NCBI RefSeq assembly: GCF_963678975.1
Contig: NC_089280.1
Location: forward strand, 19,335,863-19,399,862
DNA from: Dysidea avara
Lineage: Eukaryota; Porifera; Demospongiae; Dictyoceratida; Dysideidae
DNA: 64,000 nt
Direction of reading: 5' to 3'
The translations under genes were made by a program, and so were the position numbers. The notes under the pieces are model-generated. The model worked only from the letters and a program-made list of their open reading frames with translations, did no database searches and had not been told where the DNA came from. Shown here piece after piece: positions 10,237 through 21,529 of this stretch. The stretch's first letter is position 1, and the number at the start of each line of letters is the position of its first letter.

Positions 10237-11640
10237 TAGCTAGTGTATAATATAATTATACAACCAAGTACTAAAGATAATCCAAAATGCAGTTAAAATT
10301 ACATCATGAATAAATAATTAAAGTTCTCGAAAACTACAAGGCCTAGAGACATAAACTAACTGGGGATAGATTTGCCTGTAAACAAAGGCACAACCGTATA
10401 ATAACTATACGCCTGTTCATGCTGATGACTTTAACATATGTGTAATTCTAAATAACGCCCAGTACCATACCCATGCTGATCGCAAAAGAAAAGATTAGCA
10501 ACTGTCAGCGGAGTGATTGCATGCAGGAGAGCCAGGGCCACTTTACATGTAAACAACAAGATTACAAGTATGTTTTAATGTTTGTACCTGTTTATTTTGT
10601 ATCAGGCATATGCACTCCACTGAGGCTTCAATACGAACACTGAACCAGCTGATCCGCTTGTGAACAACAAGGCAAAGAGTATGTTGCAATGTTTTGCTGT
10701 TATTAGCTATATGTCATTAAAGTCTCAGCCCTTGTAATCATAGTTAGGTTAGGTAATCCTAAGGCTGCAGCACATGTTACTGTCATACCTTCAGTGTTAG
10801 TCACTGTAAAGCATTAATAATAATAATTTGCTCGTGAACAACAAGGCAAAGAGTATGTTGCAATGTTTTGCTGCATTGTACATCTTTATCCTTCACCTGG
10901 CTTGATAGCTGGAATTATTTTCTATCTTTAGCTGTTGCCAATAATCTTCAATCATCAAGAAGACCATCTAACAATGTATAGCTAACTATCTCCCGTATGT
11001 TGTGTATGCATAACATTATAGACTGTGATCATAGTGTCAATGCCACACCACTGATTTACTGGCACATACCAGTGGCCTCTAGATACAACAAGATTTAGAG
11101 TCTATTGTTCCAGTTGGGATCATTCGCCAGTTGTATATGACTTCATCACCTTGCTGCACATAGCCTCACTTCATGACTTCAGAGACATGTCAGTGCAAAG
11201 TAGGTAATTAAGAAAAACACTGATTTTGATTCAGACTACAGATTGTTTATGACTGGTGTCTCCTTAGTGTCCAGTCTTGCTTCCGGGTGGCACAGTGAGT
11301 GATCTTCCAGCCAATAATACATTGCTGCATGTACTACTGCTTTAATGTGAATCTCCAGAATGTCATCTATGGCTCAGTATGTTGGCACAGACTAAAGGCA
11401 ACTGCTAGCTAAATGCCGGTATACATCAGTAGTGTGGCAATGTCACATTGTTGTCTATACGCTATACACAACATGTTTCCTTTATTTGGGACTATAATGT
11501 TGATTGTGCCTAGCCTTCACCACCTTGTCGTACTTCTTAACTGAGTCACCTTCAGAGACATCTCACACCTACAATATAAACAAATCAATTAATATCACAA
11601 TAGCTAACTTTGTTTTTTTGTGTGTAAGTTGCATTTTAGT
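10237..11640. other. no gene seen
   Basis: About 1.4 kb of AT-rich sequence with no convincing reading frame. A short duplication (AACAAGGCAAAGAGTATGTTGCAATGTT-type) occurs at 10660-10700 and 10838-10868, on either side of a SINE tail at 10745-10836. Confidence 0.4.
10745..10836 (+). repeat. SINE tail, plus-strand copy
   Basis: TAATCCTAAGGCTGCAGCAC...CTTCAGTGTTAGTCACTGTAAAGC, then TAATAATAATAAT. Same family as 8864-9117. The flanking duplication of ACAAGGCAAAGAGTATGTTG on both sides may be a target duplication of a longer insertion. Confidence 0.65.
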
Positions 11641-11659
11641 ATTGTGATTTCCTTGCCTG

Positions 11660-11800
11660 TGTGTGCATGTGCATCATTTCCACCGGCACACACACTGCTC
11701 TGAGTGCTGGCTATGGCACTGTTTATACATGCCCAATGGGTAGGTTGCAATGTTGGTGTATGTACTTGGTTGTATGTGACCAGGTCCTAGTAATAATAAT
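11660..11800 (+). repeat. second SINE family, TAATAAT-tailed
   Basis: GTGCTGGCTATGGCACTG... TACTTGGTTGTATGTGACC AGGTCCTAG ending TAATAATAAT. The same sequence, split by the BEL element, is at 29700-29747 plus 35943-36037. An open frame across this stretch is not protein-like. Confidence 0.6.
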
Positions 11801-11817
11801 ATATATAATATATGTAG

Positions 11818-11880
11818 TAGTTATACCACAGGCACGAGTGTGTATATACAGGCAAAGCATGAGTGCCCGTGGTATAACTA
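11818..11880. repeat. GTTATA-type palindrome P1
   Basis: TAGTTATACCACAGGCACGAG pairs with the reverse copy ending GTGCCCGTGGTATAACTA. It is embedded in a TA-rich stretch. It shares the ATAGTTATA ends with P2 (13178) and P3 (18048). Confidence 0.65.
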
Positions 11881-11929
11881 ATATGTTTTACTTTAGCATG
11901 CAGACTTGCCTAATTGGCAAAATCTTTAG

Positions 11930-12206
11930 TTGCTATACCCTTCTCTTATATAGGAAACCAAGTAAGCTGTGATTGTGGGATTCAATTTTAATACATCAAA
12001 CAGTAGTTTGATTTTACTTTTGCTAATATAGCAATTTTAAGAGACTAGTGTTAATTATGTTACTTTATTTACAAAAGCAAAAAACAAACTACTGTTGATG
12101 TATTAAAATTGAATCCCACAATCACAGCTTGTTTGGAAAAATTCAATCCCACAATCACAGCTTGCTTGCTTCCCTATATATGAGAAGAGAGATAAAGTAT
12201 AACATT
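11930..12206. mobile_element. MITE with about 85-bp inverted repeats
   Basis: AAGCTGTGATTGTGGGATTC and TTTTAATACATCAAACAGT on the left are inverted at 12085-12130. The outer ends (CTTCTCTTATATAGG) also pair with 12172-12195. The right arm contains a tandem copy of its ATTCAATCCCACAATCACAG segment. Confidence 0.75.
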
Positions 12207-13023
12207 AATGATTTCAGGATATAGTGTGCACTCCTATTAGGTGTGCAATGTCACGAGATATACGCACTGTAGCATATATCTCGTTAACATTTTGAGTCAG
12301 TGCAATATGTGACATATATGCACTGGCTTTCCTTTGATCTGAGGTGTAGAAGTGGTAAAATATATATTGTAGTATGGTGTGTGGGCAGATCAAAGGCTGC
12401 CGCCAGTGTTACAAATCAGTTGTAAACTGGTTTACAAATAATTGTAGCATGGCTAAGTACCTCTTTTTAGCCACACAGTCTGACCACTAATTAGTTCAAA
12501 GACTTCAAGCGAAACCAAACACCAGACCAACACAGGAAGTCACAATGCAAAGCTAATAATATCAAGGACTGACAAGGAAGTAAATCGCTCTGGAACAAAT
12601 GAACACACAACACTGCACTCGTCTGTACGAATGGGAAGCAGTACAACCGCTGGGCTGAGTCGGTATCTATACCACATGCTCGTTCGCTAATAAATTAAGC
12701 TAGCCAAGGTTATTATAGTGCTGCACCACTCAACAATGAATATTAAACACTTCAGCTACACCCATCTAAATGATGCGAAGCAATACAATGGCTGGAGTGA
12801 TTGGTATCAATGTTGGCACCTCGCACTCGTGCATAACAAACACGCAACCAATGAATAAACTAGCTAACAATGAATAACTAACCATCAATACAGTAATTAG
12901 TAAGTAAATTGTTCCTTGTACACAGTGCTCAGCGGTAGCCAATATTAGCCTTGCGTTCTTGTTCCTTCCGTGTTACAAATGGGCACCTTTGATCTGTGCA
13001 CGCCCCATACCACAAATCAGTTA
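12207..13023. other. no gene seen, short inverted motifs
   Basis: It contains local inverted pieces (CACTGGC...GCCAGTG around 12322-12410 with TTTGATCTG and CAGATCAAAG) and ACAAATCAGTT motifs shared with the palindrome at 13026. The motif GGCACCTTTGATCTG recurs at 12980. These look like decayed MITE ends. No protein-coding signal. Confidence 0.4.
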
Positions 13024-13025
13024 GA

Positions 13026-13132
13026 ACACACCCATTCGGTTTGTATCTGATTTGTAAACAACTCCACCCTTGGGCCTGCGGTCCTCGGGTGTTGTGTTTA
13101 CAAATCAGATACAAACCTCATGGGTGTGTCAC
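13026..13132. repeat. palindrome with GTTTGTATCTGATTTG arms
   Basis: ACACACCCATTCGGTTTGTA followed by TCTGATTTGTAAACA is inverted at 13090-13132, with a short GC-rich loop (CTTGGGCCTGCGGTCC). Confidence 0.7.
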
Positions 13133-13177
13133 AACTATTACATATAATATATATGTAAAATATATATAATATATGTT

Positions 13178-13289
13178 ATAGTTATATCCCGTTACGAGGG
13201 TGATATCATTGTTATTGCACGAGTCCGAGGTGAAGCCGAGGACGAGTGTAATAACAATGATATCATCCGAGCATATGGGATATAACTAT
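13178..13289. repeat. GTTATA-type palindrome P2
   Basis: ATAGTTATATCCCG...GATATCATTGTTATT pairs with AATAACAATGATATC...GGGATATAACTAT. The tip contains TCCGAGG/CCGAGGA. It is flanked by TA repeats. Confidence 0.75.
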
Positions 13290-13818
13290 TTTATATCCCA
13301 TTGCACGGGAGTGCGCAGAAGTTTACGGATAGTAAATTAAGTTCCGGTTGAGTTCCTGTCGTTGTGCTCAAGATTTCGTCCAAATTGTGTGGAGATTCCG
13401 CTTCATAGCTACAAGAGAGACCTCGCATACTGCCTACAAACTGTAGCGAAGGGCGGTGTTACAAAGCAGCGGTTCCAGGTACGATTCGCCTTCGTCAGAA
13501 GTTGGTATGGTGGTGTGCAAGAGAAAAAAAGACCAACAAGTGGCTACCGTAGTCCGGGATAGAACGATGAAGTTAGAGGAAGTTAGTTCTTCACCGTAGT
13601 GACCGTTGGGAGCGATTGCTGGAGTGAAAATCGTCACAGACTGTTCTTGACATTTGTTAAACTCATATCGGTAACTTGTAGTGTTACTGTGTAAAAGATT
13701 AACAGTTTTCTTGTAAGATTTAGTTGGTTTTAGTGCTGTATTGGTGTGTTTTGTATCAATATTTCCTTATTTGGCTCTTTGTTCCATTGGTAAAGAATAC
13801 CATTCACGGTTATTATGA
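13290..13818. other. no gene seen
   Basis: About 530 bp of moderately GC-richer sequence (13320-13640) with overlapping short open frames on both strands. None resembles a known family and no splice structure was evident. Confidence 0.35.
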
Positions 13819-14114
13819 CAAGTACACGAAAAATTTGGAATTTTCAACTAGAGTAGGGACCATAGCACATTGATAAAAAGTACTGAAACAAGTTGGAGTA
13901 GTCCATGATATTAAATCACAGTAAAACAATAAAAAGTGTTACATCCCTACTGTGCTCAAGATACCATAACAGAAATGCACAGTAGGGACATAACACTTCT
14001 TATTGTTTTGCTGTGATTTAATATCATGGACTACTCCAACTTGTTTCAGTACTTTTTATCAATGTGCTATGGTCCCTACTCTAGTTGAAAATTCTAATTT
14101 TTTTGTGTGCTTGT
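13819..14114. repeat. hairpin H2 at the left end of composite A
   Basis: Roughly 140-bp arms: GGAATTTTCAACTAGAGTAG, then AAAAAGTACTGAAACAAG, then a variable spacer, then ATCCCTACTGTGC near the loop (TCAAGATACCATAACAGAA). The arms are almost perfectly complementary. Confidence 0.9.
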
Positions 14115-14260
14115 TTGTTAACTTTTTCTGTAAATAATTTTACCATGACTGGTGAACTAATGCATACTGCATCTGAAATGGCGCAGCGCACCCCAGCCTC
14201 TTATCATCTGAAAAGTGGACTATCCATTATATTTCATTGTCATCTATGTTCAACCCATTG

Positions 14261-14917
14261 CAGGGCCGGGCCCAGAGCTTTTGAGTGGTCCGGCCAGACA
14301 TGGACTGCAATGAAGGTAATAGTCATGCACGCTACTCAGTTTTTATTGATCTAATATGATTTGTAAATCAGAGATTATCTGCTTTGGTGTGTTATTTAAC
14401 TGCATGTGCTATATAAGCACACACAGCATGTTAAGCTAGAAGGGTCAGGGGACATGCTCCCCCAGAGAAATTTAAAACAGATGCTCTGAAATGGCACCTG
14501 GAGACTATTTTACATGCAAAGTCTCTTCTTTTTGTTAACATCAATGGTAATTCTGTGCTATATTACCAATTAATTGAGTTTCATATTTGACTATTATAGC
14601 TAGTAGCTAATTTATTTTCATGTTGTATATACTCAACATGAAAGTTTAGTTTTAGATTGTAACTGTATGCTAATACATGACATGCATGATCAATTAGCTC
14701 GATGCAGTGTGTCATGCAGATGATTCACTGGGTAATTTTAAGACAGTTAACACAGATGTAATGGCTTAGACTATAAGCTATACTCTATACTGAGTGCGTT
14801 ATTAGAGTATCACAATGACTGTTCTATTAGAGTATATTTTGATGACTGCTCTATTAGAGTATCTCGATCTTTTCACTAAAATCAAGTAGCTTGACCGGAC
14901 CGTGGGCTCCAGCCCTG
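14261..14917. mobile_element. hAT MITE with 8-bp target duplication
   Basis: The ends are CAGGGCCGGGCCCAGAGC and CCAGCCCTG (inverted CAGGGCTGGAGCCCA). They are flanked by ACCCATTG at 14253-14260 and 14918-14925. The interior contains a degenerate G-rich module (14446-14475) and a tandem CTATTAGAG stretch (14795-14872). Confidence 0.85.
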
Positions 14918-16013
14918 ACCCATTGCACAGCATTTCGAATCAAGAACTGTTCGTAAAGCACCTCTGCAATTCACGCATACCAAAAGAAATCGTGCCGCGC
15001 GCCCCAACCATATTAATTCTCGTCTGAACAGTGAAGTATCCATTACGCTTCGCTGTCGGCTATGTTCAACCTGTTACACAGTAGTACGAATCAAGAACTG
15101 TTCGAAAAGCACCTCTGCAATCAAAATAGCCACTATGAAAAATATGGACGATTTCTGTTTCGAAGGGAAGCCTTCACGTGCTAGCTACCGCCAAATCGAC
15201 ACCTTTCGCTGTCAGCAAAGATGAATGGGACACAAAGGACACTGGTAACTCCATGAAGAATGGATTGTACGTACTGCGGTATGCCAAAAGGCACCTCTTG
15301 AGACAAAGCGACGTCGAACAGTGAAAAAATCAAGCCCGTAGCCTTAGCCGTTATCGAGTTACGCTTGTCTGAAGGCACCAGTCAGTTACTTACTAGTAGA
15401 AAATTCCGGTAAATAAACTATTTTTAAAATTCCGTAGCAACTTGTTGAAAGCATTTCGGGTCGATCTGAAAGCTTTTTTGGGCTTAGTTTTGCCTAACGA
15501 ATACTGCCTCATCGCCATGTGGGAAATTGAGGCTGGATTTTGGGTGATTTTATTTCGTGGGCCACGCCTACTCCTTTGTGGTCCCTACTATACAGTACTG
15601 TATGATGTCACGAACGAAACTGAGTGGCTCCGCAACAGGGTGATAAGTTTTTTTTTTTTTAATTTTATGATAGCTATAGTAACAGTAGAAATTACAAGTA
15701 AAATGGTAACTAAATACAAAATTAAATCTACTACTACAATTACAGTACCACTACAACTACTACTACTACTAAAAGGGATTGTCATCATCAGACCCCTGTA
15801 GAGCCCAATATCTAAGGATCATCCTTGCATTGTAAGTCCATAAGGCAACAGACAGTTGTTGGAGGAAATTCCTTCGGGTGATAAGTTAGTTATCACTGGG
15901 TGATAACTAATATATCGTACAGTAGCAGCGCACAGTAGCAGCGCCGCTCTGTCTAGCTGTATGGTAGTTATAACCCAGGGCAGTGCTTTGATACTCCCAC
16001 GCACTGGAATTTA

Positions 16014-16134
16014 AATATAATATATATGTAATATATATAAAATATATATAATATATATATAATATATATAAAAATATATATGTAATATATATATATATAA
16101 AATATATATAATATAATATATATATAAAATATAT
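16014..16134. repeat. AT-rich satellite (TATAATATATA)
   Basis: Low-complexity TA-rich sequence with 10-22 bp sub-periods. Open frames rich in Ile and Tyr across it are composition artefacts. Confidence 0.9.
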
Positions 16135-16334
16135 CATACAGTACGGTAGTACTGTATATTAAAGATCATCGAGATTTTCCTAGTCAAAAAATTCACCCAA
16201 AAACCAGCTTCACAACTCCATCCTGGCACCTTGGCAGTATTGATTAGGTATAACCAAGCCCAAAAGTGTGATCCTAAAGGCTTCCAATAAATGGTTACAA
16301 TTTTTTTTTTTTTAATTTATACAATGGAGTTTTC

Positions 16335-16677
16335 TACTGCCTGCCTGCCTGCTTGCCTTGCCTGCCTGCTTGCCTGCCTTGCCTGCCTGCCTTGCCTTGC
16401 CTTGCCTTGCCTGCCTTGCCTGCCTGCCTGCCTGCCTTGCCTGCCTGGCCTGCCTTGCCTGCCTTGCCTGCCTGGCCTGCCTGCCTTGCCTGCCTGCCTT
16501 GCCTGCCTGCCTTGCCTGCCTTGCCTGCCTGGCCTGCCTACCTTGCCTGCCTGCCTTGCCTGCCTGCCTTGCCTGCCTGCCTGCCTGCCTGCCTTGCCTG
16601 CCTGCCTGCCTGCCTTGCCTGCCTGCCTGCCTTGCCTGCCTGCCTTGCCTGCCTGCCTTGCCTGCCTTGCCTGCCTG
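16335..16677 (+). repeat. degenerate TGCC tetranucleotide repeat
   Basis: CCTGCCTTGCCTGCC-type repeat with regular one-base interruptions. The interruptions keep long but meaningless Leu/Pro/Ala/Cys and Arg/Gln/Ala/Gly frames open. It occupies the same site as the pure repeat at 58150-59055 in copy B. Confidence 0.95.
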
Positions 16678-17148
16678 ATGCCTTCAGGCAAGCATAACTC
16701 GATAACGGCTAAGGCTACGGGCTTGATTTTTTCACTGTTCGACGTCGATTCATCCAAAGATGTGCCTTTTGGCATACCGCAGCACGTACAATGCACGCAT
16801 CATGGACTTACCTTTGTCTCCCATTTCTTTTTGCTTACAGCCAAAGGTGTCGATTCACGGTAGCACGATGCATGGCTTCCCTACAGTACATTTGTAAACG
16901 GGAATCGTCCATATTTTCCGTGGTGACTGGACTGATTGCAGAGATGATTCTAACACTGTTCTTTCTTTGTAATGCTGTGTAACAGGCTGAACATAGCTGA
17001 AATCGAAGCGTAATGGCCACTGTACTTTCGAAGCAGTCTGTGATAGCTGGGCACGCGTTCAGACGAAACCATTAATTCTGGTGCCATCCTTTCTTTTGAT
17101 GCGGTATGCATGTTTTCACCAGTCATAATAATGTTACAAAAAAGTAAA

Positions 17149-17406
17149 CAAACAAGTGAAAAGGAAAAATTAGAAATTTTAAGTTCGATTAGGGATCATA
17201 GAAAAAAAGTAGGAAAACAAGGGAGGTCGCCTACACCTCCAGATATACTAGTGAACATTTAATCCCTAATTCAGTCTTGGTCTTGGGTATAGACTGGATT
17301 AGGGATTAAATGTTCACTAGTATATCTGGAGGTGTAGGCAACCTCCCTTGTTTCCCTACATTTTTTCTATGATCCCTAAAATTTCTAATTTTTCCTTAAA
17401 CTTGTA
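17149..17406. repeat. hairpin H3 at the right end of composite A
   Basis: Arms AAATTAGAAATTTTAAG..GGGATCATAG and AAAAAGTAGGAAAACAAG with a spacer CTACACCTCCAGATATACTA fold back around a loop near 17280 (GTCTTGGTCTTGGGTATAG). Confidence 0.9.
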
Positions 17407-17431
17407 TAAAATACATAATAATATAATATAT

Positions 17432-18030
17432 ATGTGACCAGATCTTGGAAAACCTACTTTTTCGGCACAAGCAAACTTTTTGGGAAACTCAAATGAATTT
17501 TTTTTTGCATATTCGGATAAAGCAACTATTAAACCTTCTTGGTGTGAAGTTTCACACCCATAGCTTCTTTTTCCTAGGAGATATGGATGATTATATCAGA
17601 CCATGTAGTAATTTCACATGCGTGGGACAACAATTAACTTATAATTACAAATTGGGTGATTTATTCAGGTGCTGGAATGGCTAAAACTTCCTCTTAGACA
17701 GTGATACATGGTAATAAATTGTAGAAAAGTACCAAGAATAATTCATTAAATGTCTTTTAAAGTATTTTAGATGATAAGTATGGAATTATTGGTAAACAAA
17801 GTGATTTGTCACCATTTGTCACCCTTAATCACTCACAGAACTCAATAGATTACTATAAGTTAGTTTGTAATGTACAGGACAGAAAATTGGCCATATTTCA
17901 GGAATGCTTAAAGATATAAGCTGAAATTTTAACACAAGATAGATGAGCACCCAGTACCTCATTTAATCTACAAAACAGAAAATTGGCCAATGTGCCAAAA
18001 AGGTAGGTTTTCCAAGATCGGGTCATATAT
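17432..18030. mobile_element. MITE with GTGACC..GGTCA ends
   Basis: TATGTGACCAGATCTTGGAA and AACCTACTTTTT are inverted at the right end as AAAAAGGTAGGTTTTCC and AAGATCGGGTCATAT. The interior open frame is not protein-like. The surrounding sequence is TA-rich, so the duplication cannot be read. Confidence 0.75.
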
Positions 18031-18047
18031 ATATAATATATTTTTTA

Positions 18048-18151
18048 TAGTTATAACACGCTTACAAGGGATATGACAAAAATATACACACGAGCGCCTG
18101 TGGAGCTCGAAGGTATATTTTTGTCATATCCCGAGTAATCGTGTTATAACT
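18048..18151. repeat. GTTATA-type palindrome P3
   Basis: ATAGTTATAACACG...GGGATATGACAAAAATATAC pairs with GTATATTTTTGTCATATCCC...CGTGTTATAACTGTTAT. Confidence 0.8.
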
Positions 18152-18228
18152 GTTATATTCTACACCCCAGTAGATGAAATGATTATAGATAGCAAGGTAT
18201 AGTGAAACAGCACCTGTTCAGTAGACAT

Positions 18229-18570
18229 CCTTGATGGATCAGACGTTTTAGATTCTTTCGCAGTGCCACGCCCACCTACTCGTGATTAGTGAAAGAGACA
18301 AGAGTTAGTGAAGGAGACAAGGGTTCATCGAAAATCTTCCTTGCTCAGGTGAATGATTCTAGGCTCTTGTCAGTATTAGAGACTTGAAATGCTTGATGGA
18401 TCAGGCATTTTAGACTCTATAGTGGTGCCACGCCCACCTACTGGCGATTATTGAAGTTAGTGAAGGAGACAAGAGTTAGTGAAGGAGACAAGAGTTAGTG
18501 AAGGAGACAAAAGTTCATCGAAAATTGCTCAAGTGAATAATTGTTGGTTGATTTAGACGTTTGTTATTAG
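18229..18570 (+). repeat. tandem duplication with 19-bp sub-repeats
   Basis: Two about 165-bp units share TGATGGATCAG..TTTTAGA, GTGCCACGCCCACCTACT, AAGGAGACAAG and TTCATCGAAAAT. Inside, AAGAGTTAGTGAAGGAGAC is tandemly repeated 2 or 3 times. Confidence 0.85.
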
Positions 18571-19568
18571 AGACTTGTTTACCGTTTAGATAAGGATTTC
18601 GCGGAATGTGTGAAGTTACACCATATATGGTAGCGTAGCCACAAAGCGTGTTATATACCACAGCGCGGCGCTTTTGATCTCAACCACAGGTGTGGTATAT
18701 ATATATATATATATATAAATATATAATATATACAATAATAATAATAATAATATATATTATAATAATATTATAATATAATATATATTATAATAATTATATC
18801 AATTTTTTGTCTATATCAATTTTTTGTCTATACAGTTTTTGTCTATATCAATAGCTTAAGTTGTATAGCAGTGCTGGTGAGTCATACAAACAGTTCACAG
18901 TTATAAAAAAAATCAGTGACAGTGAAATAAAGATCAGGGGTCAAGTTTGTATTATAATTAGTCACAGAAGGTCACAGTTCATAGGTGGTGGTCAGCACAA
19001 GATTTAATTCTAAATAATTTTTACTGTCCATGCACTACTTACATATATAGTATTTTGCTACAGCAAAATCAACCTATGCTGTATGTGTGAAAAGTATAGC
19101 TACATATAGTCATGAGATGCTAATAGTAATGCATTTTAAAACTATTTTAAGGTTTGACTTGCACTTTACCTTTAAGAGTATACACCGCATGTAGTTAAAA
19201 TTTTTATTAAGGGACTCAATGCTAGGTATAAAAGTTTCTCAAAACAATTATATGCAAAGTTTTCCTAATCAGTCAAACAGTAAACTTATATATATATATA
19301 TATATATATATATACGTATATTACTCCTACATGCAATTTTAGTAGTAAACAGGTTCAATTTGTAACAAATATACACATGCATGCACATACGTACATTATA
19401 GATATCAACATGCAGCTGAAGAGACCACAGAAGTACCACATAAAAATTATATTTACAATAAAATAACCACTACCCACAGCAGTTTACTGTGGTTAGAGAA
19501 TTACTAGATCATAGTACTATGAACTCTTATGAGTTCATCTTGTGTGATTTTTAGTCAATTTCTTGCAG
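18571..19568. other. AT-rich upstream region of the secreted-protein gene
   Basis: Holds a small inverted pair around 18645-18695 (GTTATATACCACAG/ACAGGTGTGGTATATA), TA and TAA microsatellites (18697-18800, 19288-19314) and three tandem copies of ATATCAATTTTTTGTCT (18796-18850). No coding sequence. Probable upstream region of the gene at 19656. Confidence 0.5.
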
Positions 19569-19576
19569 TATAAAAG
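19569..19576 (+). promoter_or_regulatory. TATA box (TATAAAAG)
   Basis: A consensus TATA element about 87 bp upstream of the ATG at 19656. Transcription would be expected near 19598-19602. The surrounding sequence has no other gene to serve. Confidence 0.6.
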
Positions 19577-19655
19577 CAAACTCCTTACAGTAACTGTTCA
19601 ATCAACTAGTTCCTAGCTACATACTTCAGTTTTTGGAATATACGAACTTATCAGG

Positions 19656-20394
19656 ATGCTCCAACAAGCTGCTGCTGTGCTCTTACTGTGTTTTCTCTTG
19701 CAGGCCAATTCTGAGGTATGTCTGTAAGCACAAAATGTAAGCACATTATCTATATATCTACCTCTTGTTTCAGCTGACCAGGACCAGTGATACAAGGAGT
19801 CTGTACATGCCTCTCTACCAACTGTACACTCCAATTGATATACGTCTCAAAGCTGAATTCACTGAGTTTTATGACTCATTTACAACAACAGCAATAATAT
19901 ACAATGCCGGTGGCACCTTTAGTGGTCGACTCTTCAAGTTAAATCTGCTGCCTCCTGATCTACTAAGTTCCAGGGCAGACATTGTTGTTGTGGTTACTGT
20001 GGGGATTGATAACACAATCCGAAGTGGAGACAGTGATCCTAAATTCTTTTTATCTGATGGGACATATGGAATTGGGTTTGAAATGCGAGAAGAGTCAAGT
20101 GCAGATCGCTGTCGTGGAATACAGGCAATCATGGGTGATACTTATACTTCATACGCACCAATAGACGGTGCTAATCATGAGTCAAACTTTTTACCAGAAC
20201 AGTTTGTTATGACCATGAAACCATCTCAACGTTGGGGATCATGCTATGACGCCATTGACAGTGGAGTGATTTCGCCTGTCAGTTACACTCGAAGTATCTC
20301 GCTTAACAAAGGCCTGTACTTGGAAGTATATAGGGAGGACACAAGTGAACAGTATGTTTTCAACTACATCATGGTGGAGATCCATGAGAACTGA
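19656..20394 (+). CDS. secreted protein of unknown function, two exons, 226 aa
   Basis: Exon 1 (19656-19715) encodes a signal peptide (MLQQAAAVLLLCFLLQANSE). A 58-bp phase-0 GT-AG intron (19716-19773, GTATGT...TTTCAG) leads to exon 2 (19774-20394, stop TGA). The 206-residue mature part has alternating hydrophobic stretches (ADIVVVVTVGID, GTYGIGFEM, QFVMTMKP, GLYLEVYRED, YVFNYIMVEI) suggesting a beta-sandwich or lectin-like fold. It has two cysteines (about residues 133 and 177) that could form one disulphide. No transmembrane segment after the signal peptide. I do not recognise the family; lectin-like is a guess. A TATA box lies 87 bp upstream. It is the only gene in the window with no visible damage. 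Confidence 0.8.
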
Positions 20395-20869
20395 TAACAT
20401 TCCCCACTAGTGGCTACTGTACCTACACACATTTTAGGACATGTAGATTTTGTGTATAATTTTTAGGTGCAGTTAAAGTTGATTTACATTACTTTTTCAA
20501 TTTAAGCATAGTAACTTTAATAGCGTAGAACTACATGGGTGAGTCTGTATCCTAATATTGCCGCCATGTACACTATGCAATGGTGGAAGAAGGGTAGCAC
20601 TGAGGCCACAACTTTGTGTAGTAGCTAGTTGTGGCAATTTTGTATTTCTTGGCTACATGTAGTCCATTCTAAAATATAAAGGTAGATCATTATTATTAGT
20701 TTTGTCATAGATTCTCTAGTGTAGCTATAGTTAGTAGCTACATTGAACTTCTGCAATTTATATGACTTTTAAAAATAATAAGATAACCCGTCCGCCCGCA
20801 TGTGTGATTCTATAAGAGACTGAGAAGCTGACAAGAAACAAGTTTTTTTTTACATAATTGTTCCCAGGA
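20395..20869. other. 3' flank of the secreted-protein gene
   Basis: No canonical AATAAA signal close to the stop was seen. CCCGTCCGCCCGCATG near 20787 resembles GC-rich bits beside the Harbinger-like element at 44752-45876. Otherwise featureless. Confidence 0.35.
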
Positions 20870-21417
20870 AGATGTGGTTGAAGGTATGCATTCAACACCT
20901 TGTAAAGTCACCCCAGGTGTGCCTCAAGGATCCGTGCTGGGATCAATTCTTTTCTCTTATACATAAATGATATCAATGATAACATCCAGAGCCAGATACA
21001 TCTCTTTGCTGATGATTGCCTAGTTTATAGAGTGATACACACACCATATAGGACCATGATATTCTTCAGCAAGATCTCAGTAATCTAACAGCTTGGGCTA
21101 GAGACTGGCATATGGAATTCACTGTCTCCAAGTGTAGCCTTCTTCGAGTGACTACAAAACAACACATAAGTACTTATGAATACACCATGAATGGCACCAC
21201 ACTAAATATTGTTTCTCAACATCCATATTTAGGTGTAACACTAGATCACAACTATCCTGGCATCCTCACATTGAAACACTCTGCCACCATAGATAATGTA
21301 TGTCACATGGATTGGAAACGCCCGTATTATTTACATAGTGACGTCATGGGCTATCCTCGTTTCGCTGCACGTAAACTTTATGGCCTCGACAGGTGGAAGA
21401 TTTCGCTGTTCTTGTAA
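20870..21417 (+). pseudogene. non-LTR reverse transcriptase fragment (CR1/Jockey type)
   Basis: PGVPQGSVLGS (20910-20945), then after a one-base frameshift YINDINDNIQS and the catalytic LFADDCLVYR (21000-21030), then KCSLLRVTT and YLGVTLD (21130-21245). These match palm and thumb blocks of a CR1/L2/Jockey-like RT. The homology fades after 21260. No endonuclease domain or 3' tail. Confidence 0.8.
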
Positions 21418-21529
21418 TTAATTGTAATTGTAAATTTTGGATAGAGGCATAGCCTGTACAACCAAATCATACACACAATAAAGTAGTTATACCCATTAAA
21501 AATCATACATTATATTACTATAGTGTCTG

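Larger units (their letters stand above)
13819..17406. mobile_element. long-TIR foldback composite element, copy A
   Basis: The outer ends are hairpins H2 and H3. Inside them, 14114-15384 and 16677-17148 are inverted copies: the GGCTAAGGCTACGGGCTTGA region, TGCCTTTTGGCATACCGCAG, and the TTCAGCTATGTTCA / CCTGTTACACAG blocks all recur in opposite orientation. The left arm is lengthened by a hAT MITE (14261-14917). The centre holds TA repeats and a TGCC repeat. A second copy at 56961-59540 has the same order. No transposase is present, and the mobilising enzyme is unknown. Confidence 0.7.

Noticed and set aside
13362-13637. Open frames on both strands in a GC-richer stretch
   Set aside because: No family match, no start context and no conserved partner elsewhere in the window.
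16291-16863. 190-codon and 159-codon frames on opposite strands over the TGCC repeat
   Set aside because: Low-complexity repeat translation; the non-repetitive end is part of a dispersed foldback element.
17445-17684. 79-codon frame inside the GTGACC-ended MITE
   Set aside because: Composition is AT-driven and the surrounding element is a non-coding MITE.
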